Part shown: in pieces, positions 54,135 through 62,586 of the stretch | Layout: every line of letters begins with the position of its first letter | Position numbering within the stretch: the first letter of the stretch is position 1 | Origin: JBBQED01 sp038320345 | Lineage (GTDB): Bacteria; Bacteroidota; Bacteroidia; AKYH767-A; OLB10 | Length of the DNA stretch: 64,000 nucleotides | Direction of reading: 5' to 3' | NCBI GenBank assembly: GCA_038320345.1 | Contig: JBBQED010000001.1 | Span: 62,001 to 126,000 of the forward strand | Notes under the pieces: model-generated | What the model was told of the DNA's origin: nothing | What the model saw: only the letters and a program-made list of their open reading frames with translations | Database searches by the model: none | Position numbers and translations under genes: made by a program

Positions 54135-54455
54135 TTAATTCATATTTGCCATCAACTCACCTTGCTCATCGAAGTAATCTTTTAACTGACTTCTGATCAG
54201 TGTTACAATCTCCCCAACCCTTGGATAAGTAAGGCGGTAATATTTGGCTTGCCCTTCTTTACGGTAATTCAGCATTCCCATTCCATGAAGAATGGATACA
54301 TGCTGACTAAGATTTGATTTCAACAAACCCGTTTGCTCCATGAGTTCTGTAAAGCTGTGTTCGCGCTGACCTAATAATTCGATGATCAAGATTCTGGAAG
54401 GGTGGGCCAAAGCTTTGCAGAAATCAGATTGAAGTTTGTGTGTAGATGTGTTCAC
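54135..54455 (-). CDS. ArsR-type winged-helix transcriptional regulator
   Basis: 106 residues from a GTG at 54455, which has GAGGAA 4 nt upstream; the open frame reaches a TTG at 54491 but that lies inside a palindromic operator. The winged helix is typical of ArsR: FCKALAHPSRILIIELLG, TELMEQTGLLKSNLSQHV (recognition helix) and ILHGMGMLNYRKEGQAKYY. No metal-binding Cys pairs are present, so a metal sensor is unlikely; such regulators respond to other signals. It converges with the fibre-cluster barrel gene and is divergent from the T9SS-protein gene at 54732. Confidence 0.85.
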   Translation of the reverse strand: MNTSTHKLQSDFCKALAHPSRILIIELLGQREHSFTELMEQTGLLKSNLSQHVSILHGMGMLNYRKEGQAKYYRLTYPRVGEIVTLIRSQLKDYFDEQGELMANMN

Positions 54456-54477
54456 TAATTCCTCGTTTAATTTATTA

Positions 54478-54502
54478 CAAACATATAACAAATTAATTTG
54501 TT
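54478..54502 (-). promoter_or_regulatory. arsR promoter with palindromic operator
   Basis: AACAAATTAATTTGTT (54487-54502) is a perfect 16-bp palindrome. On the minus strand TATGTTTG (54485-54478) fits the -7 element TAnnTTTG, placing the palindrome in the spacer directly upstream. Transcription would start about 10-20 nt before the GTG at 54455. This fits autorepression by the ArsR protein. Confidence 0.68.
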
Positions 54503-54613
54503 GGATTGTTTTTTATAAAAAACCCTTTTTATATTGGTTAAGTAACATTTTTAAATAAGAAATGGCTTTAAAATTTAATAGGGCTAAAAAATTCATTTCC
54601 ATATCCTATAGAA

Positions 54614-54635
54614 TAGTTTAGAAATATCTAAACTA
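54614..54635 (+). promoter_or_regulatory. Inverted repeat upstream of the T9SS-protein gene
   Basis: TAGTTTAGA and TCTAAACTA are perfect 9-nt arms with an AATA spacer, about 97 nt before the start at 54732. It could be a regulator-binding site or a hairpin; nothing else identifies it. Confidence 0.45.
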
Positions 54636-54731
54636 ACGAATTGATTAACAATTACTTAATAACTGCAACATTGAAAATCCACTTCCGTAAAGATGACCTA
54701 GCAATACGATTAGGTTCATTAAAATGGATGT

Positions 54732-57635
54732 ATGATTAATAAAACACTATTCAAAAACTACAGGAAAAGAGTTTCACTATTCCTTTTCCTAATGGTAATG
54801 AGCTACACTTTGCTCTTTGCAAGGCCGGGTAATAATCCGGTACAAGTAGCTAGCTTAGGTGGAAACCCGGGATTTGAGAATAATCTAACGGACTGGACAT
54901 TCAGTAATAATCCGTCCTACAGCTCAACAACATCAGGGAAAAGATCAGGTGCCAAATGCCTGAAATTAATCACTACTTCTGTTAGCGATTTGACAGCATC
55001 TTTTAGTGGACAACCTATTGCTGCTCCTTCTGGAACAACTTATGTAACCGTTTTATTTTGGTATAAAGGCTCTGGCACAAACGGAAGTGTTGATGTGGGG
55101 ATCTATAATAGTACTACTTCAACACTTACCACTTCTGGATCTCCGGTAATAACTTCTACTACTTTAACTTCGATTTCCTATTCTTTTGCAGTTAATGTTG
55201 GCGACACTTATTATCCTGTATTAATTGGGAAATCCACTAATGGTGCCTCCACGACAATTTATTACGATGACGTAGTATTTTATTTTAACAACTCCTCTTC
55301 TCCTGATGTAACTATTCCAGTTGCACCATCACATCTTACTGCAACAACTTCCGGAACTAGTATAACAATAACTTGGGATGCAGGATCCGATGCTGAATCG
55401 GGAATTGATGGTTACCTACTATTACGTCAATCTCTCATCGGTACTAGTACTAATGTAAATCCTTTGGTTCAGTGTAACTATAGTACCACTAGTACTGAAG
55501 GTCCCGCTACATTGAGCACCTATACTGTTGTGTATAACGGCGGCAATGTAAACACTTTTACCGATGATCCAGGTGCCACAGGGATTTACACGTATATGCT
55601 CTATACACGCGATAAAGCTTATAATTATAATACTGGTGCTAATGCTGCAAGAATATATGTTTTCAATGGTAGTAACTTATCAGGAACTACTGCTGCATCT
55701 ACTAAACTAGATGGATTATACCTTCCTGCAACTGATACATTAATTGTTTCAGCAGGAACAATTACAATTAGAGCGGGAGCAGATATTAAGGTGGATGGTG
55801 TAATTAAAGAACAAGGAAACATTACGAATAGTCTGGGTGGGCTAATTGAATTTCGCAACGGCAGCATGTATCATTTCAATCGGAACGGTTCAACAACTGC
55901 TTTAATTTCTCCTGTAACTTGGTCTCCAGGATCCCTATGCAAGATTGATGCAATTACTACTACTGCACCTAGTGGACTTGGTCAAACATTTTATGACTTA
56001 ACCTGGAATTGTACTGCACAAAATGTAAATGTTACTTTTCCGTCCAGCGGATTCCAAGTAAATGGTACGTTTAGTGTTCAAAGTACGGGGGCTACAGCAA
56101 AAAAAATTACGCTTAGCAATAGTACCTTCAACGGCAATGTACTAATGACAGGGGGAACAGTTGATTGTGCTGCAGCTACAACTATTAACTTAACTGGAAG
56201 TGAGCGACAAATTTTTTGTATTACCGGACCTGCACAAACATTGGTTTTGAATAATACTGCCAATGCAATTATTGGAAATAATTTAACCATTAATACCAAT
56301 CTTCAGTTGACGTTTGGGACGTTCTATGATTCCACATTTACCATAACAATTGCAAACAATGGAAAAATTACGAATGCAGGCGGTGCATTGGATGCAGCTC
56401 CTACTTTTAGTGGAGTAACTGATTTAGTTTACAATACTTCATCAACAACAGGAATGGAAGTCCCTTCGGGAAATGTCAGAAATTTAACTGTCAATACGAG
56501 TGGTACTGTTATTCTAAACTCTGCCATTACTATGACAGGAGCATTAACCTTTACTTCAGGTATCATACAAACAACGGGAACTAATCTATTATCACTGGCT
56601 GCGGGGGCAACGGTTTCCGGAGCCTCATCGACAAGTTATGTAGATGGTCCAGTAAAAAAAATCGGTAACACCGCATTTACTTTTCCTATTGGCGATAACG
56701 GAAATTATAAACCGCTTACCATAACGGCCCCAGCAGTAATTACCGATGCCTTTACCGCCACTTATTTAAATGCCAATCCTTCTGCAACTTATGATACTAG
56801 TATGAAAGTTGCGCCCGTAGATCACGTAAGTTTAGCAGAATACTATCTCTTGGATCAAACTGCAGGTACCTCTTCCGTACAAATAACATTAAGTTTTGAT
56901 GCCAACAGTGGAGGAATAAATAATCTTAGTGATTTGATTGTAGCCCATTGGTACGGAGGACAATGGATTAGTGAAGGCAACGCCGCAACTACAGGAACTA
57001 CAAGTAGTGGAACAATTAAATCGAATTCCGTTTCTTCCTTCAGTCCATTCGCAATAGGTTCTAAATCTAGCAACAATCCATTGCCTGTTGAAATGATTGA
57101 TTTCACTGCAGAATGCAATCAAAACAATGTCCTATTAAGATGGTCGACTGCCTCAGAAAATAATAATAATTTTTTCATTGTGGAACGTTCCCTCGATAAT
57201 GAAACATTTTCATGGTTAAGTAAGGTGCCAGGGAATGGAACAAGTAATGCAATTCATAATTACGTATTTGAAGATACTAGATCTTCTTATAACAACTTGT
57301 ACTACCGTTTAAAACAAACTGATTTTAATGGAAAGAGCAGTTATTTTGGTCCAGTCACTATAAAATGTGAGAACACTGGGGACAATACTCCAGAAATATT
57401 CTATCAACCCAACACTCAGGAAATAACAATCATGGCTAAAACAACAGGTAAAAATCTTATTACCATTTATGATATTTCAGGAAAGAAATTATCGGAAGAA
57501 TGGGTCGGACTTAACAAAGGCATCAATACCGTTTCTCTTAAAAAAGTAGAGCAAGAAAGTGGCTGTCGAATTATTTCGATCACGAATGCCTCTTACTCTA
57601 ACAAAGTAAGCAAACTGATTCCTCCAGTTCACTGA
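54732..57635 (+). CDS. T9SS-exported multidomain surface protein
   Basis: 967 residues: a signal peptide (ending TLLFARP), a carbohydrate-binding-like jelly-roll with NPGFENNLTDWTFSN (about 35-190), a fibronectin-type III-like domain (SGTSITITWDAGSDAESGID, about 200-300), a Ser/Thr-rich beta-helix-like stretch, a conserved NPLPVEMIDFTAECNQNNVL segment and the C-terminal sorting domain (SGKKLSEEWVGLNKGINTV, then KVSKLIPPVH). The VEMIDFTA..NNVLLRWSTASENNN block followed by a type A C-terminal domain is a typical type IX secretion substrate. Binding or scaffold function is unknown. It is transcribed divergently from arsR. Confidence 0.83.
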   Translation: MINKTLFKNYRKRVSLFLFLMVMSYTLLFARPGNNPVQVASLGGNPGFENNLTDWTFSNNPSYSSTTSGKRSGAKCLKLITTSVSDLTASFSGQPIAAPSGTTYVTVLFWYKGSGTNGSVDVGIYNSTTSTLTTSGSPVITSTTLTSISYSFAVNVGDTYYPVLIGKSTNGASTTIYYDDVVFYFNNSSSPDVTIPVAPSHLTATTSGTSITITWDAGSDAESGIDGYLLLRQSLIGTSTNVNPLVQCNYSTTSTEGPATLSTYTVVYNGGNVNTFTDDPGATGIYTYMLYTRDKAYNYNTGANAARIYVFNGSNLSGTTAASTKLDGLYLPATDTLIVSAGTITIRAGADIKVDGVIKEQGNITNSLGGLIEFRNGSMYHFNRNGSTTALISPVTWSPGSLCKIDAITTTAPSGLGQTFYDLTWNCTAQNVNVTFPSSGFQVNGTFSVQSTGATAKKITLSNSTFNGNVLMTGGTVDCAAATTINLTGSERQIFCITGPAQTLVLNNTANAIIGNNLTINTNLQLTFGTFYDSTFTITIANNGKITNAGGALDAAPTFSGVTDLVYNTSSTTGMEVPSGNVRNLTVNTSGTVILNSAITMTGALTFTSGIIQTTGTNLLSLAAGATVSGASSTSYVDGPVKKIGNTAFTFPIGDNGNYKPLTITAPAVITDAFTATYLNANPSATYDTSMKVAPVDHVSLAEYYLLDQTAGTSSVQITLSFDANSGGINNLSDLIVAHWYGGQWISEGNAATTGTTSSGTIKSNSVSSFSPFAIGSKSSNNPLPVEMIDFTAECNQNNVLLRWSTASENNNNFFIVERSLDNETFSWLSKVPGNGTSNAIHNYVFEDTRSSYNNLYYRLKQTDFNGKSSYFGPVTIKCENTGDNTPEIFYQPNTQEITIMAKTTGKNLITIYDISGKKLSEEWVGLNKGINTVSLKKVEQESGCRIISITNASYSNKVSKLIPPVH

Positions 57636-57642
57636 AAAAAAC

Positions 57643-58197
57643 TTATTGCTTATTTTCCGGTTCAACTTCTGGAGTATCAGAATCATCTTGAGGTAAACTC
57701 ATGATGATCTCATTACGTAACTCGGTGAATCGTCCTTTCGTTATTTTTCCTTCTTCGAAATATTGCTGGGTAAGGATCAACTTTTCAAATTGCTCCTGTG
57801 TAAGTGCGGCATCTTTTAAGCAATAAGCCACTTCACATTCACGAATCGCCTTTTCAATATCTACTTGATAAAGCATTTCTTCGCCCGCATCAATGAGTAG
57901 ATAAATTTTATCCTTGTACGATCTAACTTTTTTAATCAGACAAATTTTACCATTAGAATTTGCTTGCAGATGTGGATCCATTGTTTCACCAGCAATCGCA
58001 GAAATTGCATTTACTAAAACTTCACTAGTAAATTTGATGTAACGAAAATCCCCATCGGTACCTGATCCAACACCAATTTGGATATTGTCGCCTACCCGAT
58101 AAGTAATTCCATTAGTGGCAGTGTATTCTTCTACTTTTTTCTGAGCAGATAGGTTTAGCGAACAAATACTTAAAAGTAGAACCAAGAGGGTTTTCAT
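57643..58197 (-). CDS. Secreted protein with SHOCT-like C-terminus
   Basis: 184 residues from the ATG at 58197; a signal peptide (LLVLLLSICSLNLSAQ) follows. The mature part is small beta-rich domain (YTATNGITYRVGDNIQIGVG, FTSEVLVNA). Near the C-terminus QQYFEEGKITKGRFTELRNE resembles a SHOCT-type helix pair. No function known. TATCTTTG at 58210-58203 is a good -7 element only 5 nt from the ATG, suggesting a leaderless transcript. It converges with the T9SS-protein gene with a 7-bp gap. Confidence 0.65.
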   Translation of the reverse strand: MKTLLVLLLSICSLNLSAQKKVEEYTATNGITYRVGDNIQIGVGSGTDGDFRYIKFTSEVLVNAISAIAGETMDPHLQANSNGKICLIKKVRSYKDKIYLLIDAGEEMLYQVDIEKAIRECEVAYCLKDAALTQEQFEKLILTQQYFEEGKITKGRFTELRNEIIMSLPQDDSDTPEVEPENKQ

Positions 58198-58302
58198 GTG
58201 TGCAAAGATAGATTTTGCTAAATTATTGTATTCAAGCATCGCAAGGGTGTGTTGGAAAAAATATAACTCTTGAAATGGCGATTAAACGAATGAGGCGCTA
58301 TT

Positions 58303-59820
58303 TTACTCATACGTTTTTGTCTTGAGTTGATAAAAATAAAATGCACCAATCTGATACTGCAACTCACTTCTAGTAGAATCCTTCAGGAATTCAGTTAAAG
58401 CGGGGTTAGGCATTTCAGTATCATTTAGCAGATAATTCAGGGCATTAACTTTTAATTGCTGATTGAAATGTTGTTGATCCTCTTTGGGTAGATTAGCAAA
58501 TGCTGATCTGTTAGTATAATAAGATAATGCCCTCGGTTTAATAAAAAGAATTCGATCGGTGTTTTTTGTATTTCTCGAAATATAAGAAAACATTGCCTGC
58601 GCATCGATTCGATATGGACCCAGAATAACCATATTTTTCTCGCTGATAATTTTTTTTACTTCTGATCTATACATAAAAAAACAGATAATCATCCAACCCA
58701 AAAATGCAGGCGTTTTAAGTGTCGTGAACGGTAAAAATTGTCGAAATATTTCAAATGTATAAATCAATAATAAGGGAATCACTGGAATTAAAAATCGTAA
58801 CCCAGAGCTTCCATATGGATAAATAATGAGGAGGACTGCATACAGAACAAAAAACCAATCTTTTAATTCGTGCTTTTTAAGGATGGAAATCGTCCATCCT
58901 GCTAAGCCACCAATAAAAAGTATATTCCCGGCATATCTCGCGGGTACAGACCAGAACTCCTGACTCGGGTAACAGAAAAAATTGCGAATCAACAATGAAT
59001 AATTGGTAAGATTCAGCATTAATGAATCCACACTAACCTTACTAAATAAAATTTGTAACTGATTTCCATTTGCTGATCCTGGCGCATTAACCGGAAAAAT
59101 AAAATAATTCATGACCACATAAAAGATCACTGAAATAAGGGGAACCAATATGCCGAAATTCAACAATTGATATTTATTGGCTTGAGTTCTATTCTTAAGA
59201 AAGCGAAAGAAAAGAAAGGGAAATAATGCGATCGACAAAACGACACCAACCCATCGGATACAACAAATAAATCCCAAGAGCAATCCTAAAGAAATAATAT
59301 AAGAAGTAGTATTCTTTCTTCTCTCAAATAGTAATAAAGCAAAAAATAGAAAAAAGGTAAACGGAATATCTGAAACAACTTCGCTTTTAAAATGCAGTAT
59401 CCAAGGATTATAAATCAAAATAAGTGAAAAAATTCCAGCAGGTAGGATTTCCACAAATCCACTAAAAAAATAGAAAAGTGTTACGCCGGTCAATACTAGG
59501 AATACGGTTATCAAAATAGAATAAGGAAGAATGGTGCTATTGGCAAACAATGTAATCGGCGCCAAGAGCAAAGGAAAACCAGGAGGGTAGGCAGGAGGAC
59601 CTAAAAAAGGGAATCGCTCATTATAAATGTATCCCGTATCATATGCTGGAATACCCTGCAGGATGTTTTTAGACTGATGTAGGTATTGAGCAAAATCATC
59701 ACCCCAGTCGTGACTATTCTTAATATTTATCAGAAATAAAGGAATACACAGTAATAGGAAAAACAGGATCTGCCTTTGGCTAATATTTTTCGTAGAAATT
59801 TCAGAAACTAGCTTTGCCAT
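58303..59820 (-). CDS. GT-C-type membrane glycosyltransferase
   Basis: 505 residues from the ATG at 59820 (MAKLVSE); an upstream in-frame start at 59877 would add 19 weak residues. The fold has about 11 transmembrane helices. Before the second helix lies the periplasmic motif HDWGDDFAQYLHQ with the paired Asp typical of GT-C (ArnT/PMT-like, lipid-linked sugar) enzymes, followed by GPPAYPPGFPLLLAP. Its donor is probably a polyprenyl-phosphate sugar. Acceptor unknown; together with the flippase and O-antigen ligase-like genes it may serve surface glycan synthesis. Confidence 0.78.
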   Translation of the reverse strand: MAKLVSEISTKNISQRQILFFLLLCIPLFLINIKNSHDWGDDFAQYLHQSKNILQGIPAYDTGYIYNERFPFLGPPAYPPGFPLLLAPITLFANSTILPYSILITVFLVLTGVTLFYFFSGFVEILPAGIFSLILIYNPWILHFKSEVVSDIPFTFFLFFALLLFERRKNTTSYIISLGLLLGFICCIRWVGVVLSIALFPFLFFRFLKNRTQANKYQLLNFGILVPLISVIFYVVMNYFIFPVNAPGSANGNQLQILFSKVSVDSLMLNLTNYSLLIRNFFCYPSQEFWSVPARYAGNILFIGGLAGWTISILKKHELKDWFFVLYAVLLIIYPYGSSGLRFLIPVIPLLLIYTFEIFRQFLPFTTLKTPAFLGWMIICFFMYRSEVKKIISEKNMVILGPYRIDAQAMFSYISRNTKNTDRILFIKPRALSYYTNRSAFANLPKEDQQHFNQQLKVNALNYLLNDTEMPNPALTEFLKDSTRSELQYQIGAFYFYQLKTKTYE

Positions 59821-59906
59821 GCGGAATGTTATCGGCGCTAAAAATAGAGAATGTAAAGGAGAACATTCAGGAAACAAAAATCAGCTATTAAAAAATATGT
59901 CCTATC

Positions 59907-60452
59907 TTATTTCTTAACTACCCATTTTGGCTTGTGCTTCAATACTTTCTTGAAAACGGGACACGATTCATCATGTGCTCCTGGAAGATAACCCGAGCTC
60001 ATTAGGAACTCATTTACAATTTCTCCTCCCGTAAATTTAAAAGTCTTTTTAAATAACTTAACCCATTCCAACTTTTCAAGCGGATGATGATGATCCAACC
60101 ATTGTTTAAAAGAACCGTACTCCTGTTGTAATGATTGTATTGCACCAGCATTATGTATGGCAGCATCTACTTTTAATCTATTGCGAATTATTCCAGCATC
60201 ATTCAACAACCGTGTTCTGTCTTTCTCTTTGTACGCAGCCACTTTATCAATATTGAACTGATGATACGCCTTAAAAAAATGCTCTTTCTTATTCAGAATG
60301 GTAGTCCACGACAATCCTGCTTGATTAATTTCAAGTACTAAACGAGCAAACAATCCATCATCATCCAGAATCGGAAATCCATATTCATGATCATGATAAT
60401 AACGATGTACAGAAGATTCAGGAGCTGATTTAACAAATGAACAATACGACAT
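59907..60452 (-). CDS. tag: DNA-3-methyladenine glycosylase I
   Basis: 181 residues of the Tag family: zinc-binding Cys in SYCSF and His in HDHEYGFP at the N-terminus, the catalytic region ARLVLEINQAGLSWTTILNKK, and the C-terminal HDESCPV with the remaining zinc ligands. It excises 3-methyladenine from alkylated DNA. The glutamate of LEINQAGLSW is the recognised active-site residue. The ATG at 60452 gives the normal N-terminus. Confidence 0.95.
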   Translation of the reverse strand: MSYCSFVKSAPESSVHRYYHDHEYGFPILDDDGLFARLVLEINQAGLSWTTILNKKEHFFKAYHQFNIDKVAAYKEKDRTRLLNDAGIIRNRLKVDAAIHNAGAIQSLQQEYGSFKQWLDHHHPLEKLEWVKLFKKTFKFTGGEIVNEFLMSSGYLPGAHDESCPVFKKVLKHKPKWVVKK

Positions 60453-60542
60453 AATAAACTACAAAAATTTTAATGGTTATCCTTTCTATGATCTACAGCT
60501 ACTTAGAGAAACCTTTTTTTGAAGATAAGATTAATCGAAAAT

Positions 60543-60785
60543 TTATCTCACTTCTTCATTCTTCTTTTCCTCATTCATAAAATAACTCAGTGCGCCAGAA
60601 GGACATTGTTTAATCTGAACAATGATTGCATCGGTATTGGATGCTTCTGGTGTAATCCAAGGACGACGGCGTGGATCGAAAACTTCAGGGAGACCTTTAA
60701 AGCAAATGGCAGAATGAATACACATCGAAGGTTTCCAAACAACAGTAACTTCACCGTTAGTGTATTTTTTAGTGATTTCTCGCAT
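60543..60785 (-). CDS. Divergent 4Fe-4S mono-cluster protein (YjdI-like)
   Basis: 80 residues with a single iron-sulfur motif CIHSAICFKGLPEVFD and the later CPSGALSYF; these match the Fer4_19/YjdI family of small mono-cluster proteins. The domain starts near residue 20. Function unknown; these are often next to OsmC-like and stress genes, as here. The start at 60785 is 3 nt from the stop of the OsmC gene, so the two are coupled. Confidence 0.88.
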   Translation of the reverse strand: MREITKKYTNGEVTVVWKPSMCIHSAICFKGLPEVFDPRRRPWITPEASNTDAIIVQIKQCPSGALSYFMNEEKKNEEVR

Positions 60786-60787
60786 GA

Positions 60788-61183
60788 TTAGGAAAGTTGA
60801 GTATCGATTTCAATTGTATTAGTTAAAATTTTATGAATTGGGCATAATTTTGCAATCTGCAATAATCTTTCACGAGCGGTATCCTCAAGGTTCCCCTCCA
60901 CTTCAATTTTCACGATAAATTTAGTAATATTATTTTCTTGTCGGAAAGAGACCACAACACTTATTTCTTCCACCTGCCACTGCTTACGGTTCACATACAT
61001 CCTTAAAGTGATAGCGGCACAAGTTGCCAACGACGAAGCTAAAAGTTGGGAAGGGGTAGGTCCAAAATTTTGTCCTCCTTTTGACTCCGGTTCATCCGAA
61101 ATAAATATTTTCCCATTGTATTCTACTTCCGTTTTATAGGGAATTTCACCTATTGTAGCTTTTACAAGATAGTCTTCATCCAT
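60788..61183 (-). CDS. OsmC-family peroxiredoxin
   Basis: 131 residues with the OsmC fold: FGPTPSQLLASSLATCAAIT, with a Cys in LATCAA, and the second Cys in KLCPIHKILTN. The pair of Cys residues predicts reduction of organic hydroperoxides using a thiol partner. It lies upstream of, and is coupled to, the iron-sulfur protein. It is preceded on the minus strand by the pirin terminator, so it should have its own promoter. Confidence 0.92.
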   Translation of the reverse strand: MDEDYLVKATIGEIPYKTEVEYNGKIFISDEPESKGGQNFGPTPSQLLASSLATCAAITLRMYVNRKQWQVEEISVVVSFRQENNITKFIVKIEVEGNLEDTARERLLQIAKLCPIHKILTNTIEIDTQLS

Positions 61184-61200
61184 CCTCTTTTGTGGTATAA

Positions 61201-61236
61201 AAAAAGCCCTGAGAAATTCTTTTCTCAGGGCTTTTT
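61201..61236 (-). terminator. Terminator of the pirin gene
   Basis: A perfect inverted repeat AAAAAGCCCTGAGAAA / TTTCTCAGGGCTTTTT with a 4-nt loop lies 5 nt past the pirin stop; A and T runs at both sides allow bidirectional use. Confidence 0.92.
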
Positions 61237-61240
61237 AATT

Positions 61241-61951
61241 TTAGTTCATCGGAACTTCAATGAGTAATAATTTACTGTTAGCAGCAGCTCTAATTTGGAT
61301 TGCTTCAGTATCTGAGATTCCGATAGCATCTCTTTTTGAAAGTTTTTCATCGGCCACTTCAATCTCTCCATCCAAAACAAAAAGATATATGCCATTTCCA
61401 GTAAGATGTCGCTGGTAAGTCAAATCATGACCTGCATTCAAATCCGTCAATGAAAACCATGCATCTTGATTGATCCACACTCCCCCTTCCTCTTCTTTTG
61501 GACTCACTACGATTTGAAATTTATTCTGGCGATCCTCCGCAGCATAAGATTTTTGTTCGTAGCGTGCTGGGATATTATCCTTTTTAGGAAAGATCCAGAC
61601 TTGAAGAAAATTCACTGGATCAATATTGGAAGCATTCATTTCTGAATGTGTAATTCCGCTACCTGCACTCATAATTTGCACATCTCCGGAATGAATAATC
61701 TCCGTGCGCCCGGTATTGTCCTGATGTTTTAACGCCCCACTTAAAGGGATAGAAATAATTTCCATATTCTCATGGGGATGTGCGCCAAACCCTTTACCTG
61801 CAGCAACAACATCGTCATTCAGAACTCTAAGCAACCCAAAGTGCATGCGAGATGGCTCTTGATATGCTGCGAAACTAAATGTGTGAAAACTGTTAAGCCA
61901 ACCGTGATTGGCATTGCCGCGTGTATCGGCGCGATGGATGATCTTTTTCAT
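61241..61951 (-). CDS. Pirin-family protein
   Basis: 236 residues of two cupin domains. The metal site is in the N-terminal domain: FGAHPHENMEIISI with two His and a later IMSAGSGITHSEMN supplying further ligands (His and Glu). Pirins of the YhaK/quercetinase type bind iron and may sense or consume aromatic or oxidant substrates. The ATG at 61951 (MKKIIHRADTRG) is chosen over an in-frame start at 61969. Its promoter carries the motif shared with the marR promoter, suggesting MarR-controlled expression. Confidence 0.92.
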   Translation of the reverse strand: MKKIIHRADTRGNANHGWLNSFHTFSFAAYQEPSRMHFGLLRVLNDDVVAAGKGFGAHPHENMEIISIPLSGALKHQDNTGRTEIIHSGDVQIMSAGSGITHSEMNASNIDPVNFLQVWIFPKKDNIPARYEQKSYAAEDRQNKFQIVVSPKEEEGGVWINQDAWFSLTDLNAGHDLTYQRHLTGNGIYLFVLDGEIEVADEKLSKRDAIGISDTEAIQIRAAANSKLLLIEVPMN

Positions 61952-61994
61952 GTGATAAGTTTTATACAATCAAAAACATACTGCAAATATCATA

Positions 61995-62024
61995 CAAATG
62001 TACTTACAATTGTTGTATAGACAA
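61995..62024 (-). promoter_or_regulatory. Pirin gene promoter with putative MarR operator
   Basis: On the minus strand TTG (62024-62022), a 19-nt spacer and TACATTTG (62002-61995) form a consensus promoter. The operator-like TTGTCTATACAA (minus reading, 62013-62024) covers the -33 TTG. Confidence 0.78.
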
Positions 62025-62039
62025 TTTTTCACTATTTGC

Positions 62040-62492
62040 TTAAGATCTTAACTTATCCAGTATACGATTAAGTTCCTGTGCTTCAGTCTTTTGAATCGTT
62101 TTAAAGACCTTCAACCATTCCCCTGACAGTTTGTCGGTTTCCGTCAAAAGTTCCAGCCCTTTTGGAGTAATCCAAATATCTACTTGGCGACGATTCTGCT
62201 TACAAATTTCTCTTTTCAGAAACCCTTTCTGGCGTAGTTTTTCAACAAGGCGGGTAGCATTTGAATTCTTATCGATCATTCGGTCAGTAATATCTGCCAG
62301 ACGAACAGGTTCCGGAAATGCACCGCGTAGGATTCTTAGTACGTTATATTGCTGAGGCGAAATTCCAAAAGGCTTTAGATTCTGGATTCTCATGCCGTCG
62401 AGCCAACTTGAAGTGAACATTAAATTCACGATCAGTTTCTCATACTCATTCACAAACTTTTTTTGTTGTCGAATATCTTCTTCAATTCCCAT
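62040..62492 (-). CDS. MarR-family transcriptional regulator
   Basis: 150 residues from the ATG at 62492 (MGIEEDIRQQ), with winged-helix features: ISPQQYNVLRILRG, the recognition region VRLADITDRMIDKNSNATRLVE and the wing KQNRRQVDIWITPKGLELL. It is likely a repressor of the neighbouring pirin gene and of itself, given a shared operator. Effector unknown; no Cys-based sensor pattern beyond a single KREICKQN Cys is visible. TATCTTTG at 62504-62497 is only 5 nt before the ATG. Confidence 0.9.
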   Translation of the reverse strand: MGIEEDIRQQKKFVNEYEKLIVNLMFTSSWLDGMRIQNLKPFGISPQQYNVLRILRGAFPEPVRLADITDRMIDKNSNATRLVEKLRQKGFLKREICKQNRRQVDIWITPKGLELLTETDKLSGEWLKVFKTIQKTEAQELNRILDKLRS

Positions 62493-62496
62493 GCAG

Positions 62497-62530
62497 CAAA
62501 GATACGAACTCAACAGTTGTATAAACAACT
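62497..62530 (-). promoter_or_regulatory. marR promoter with putative autoregulatory operator
   Basis: On the minus strand TTG (62528-62526), a 21-nt spacer and TATCTTTG (62504-62497). The inverted repeat AGTTGT-ATAA-ACAACT (62515-62530) overlaps the -33 element and shares TTGTATARACAA with the pirin promoter. Confidence 0.78.
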
Positions 62531-62586
62531 ATTTATGATAAAATGTTAGAATAATGTAATGAACTGTAGAAATCAATATCAAAGCT

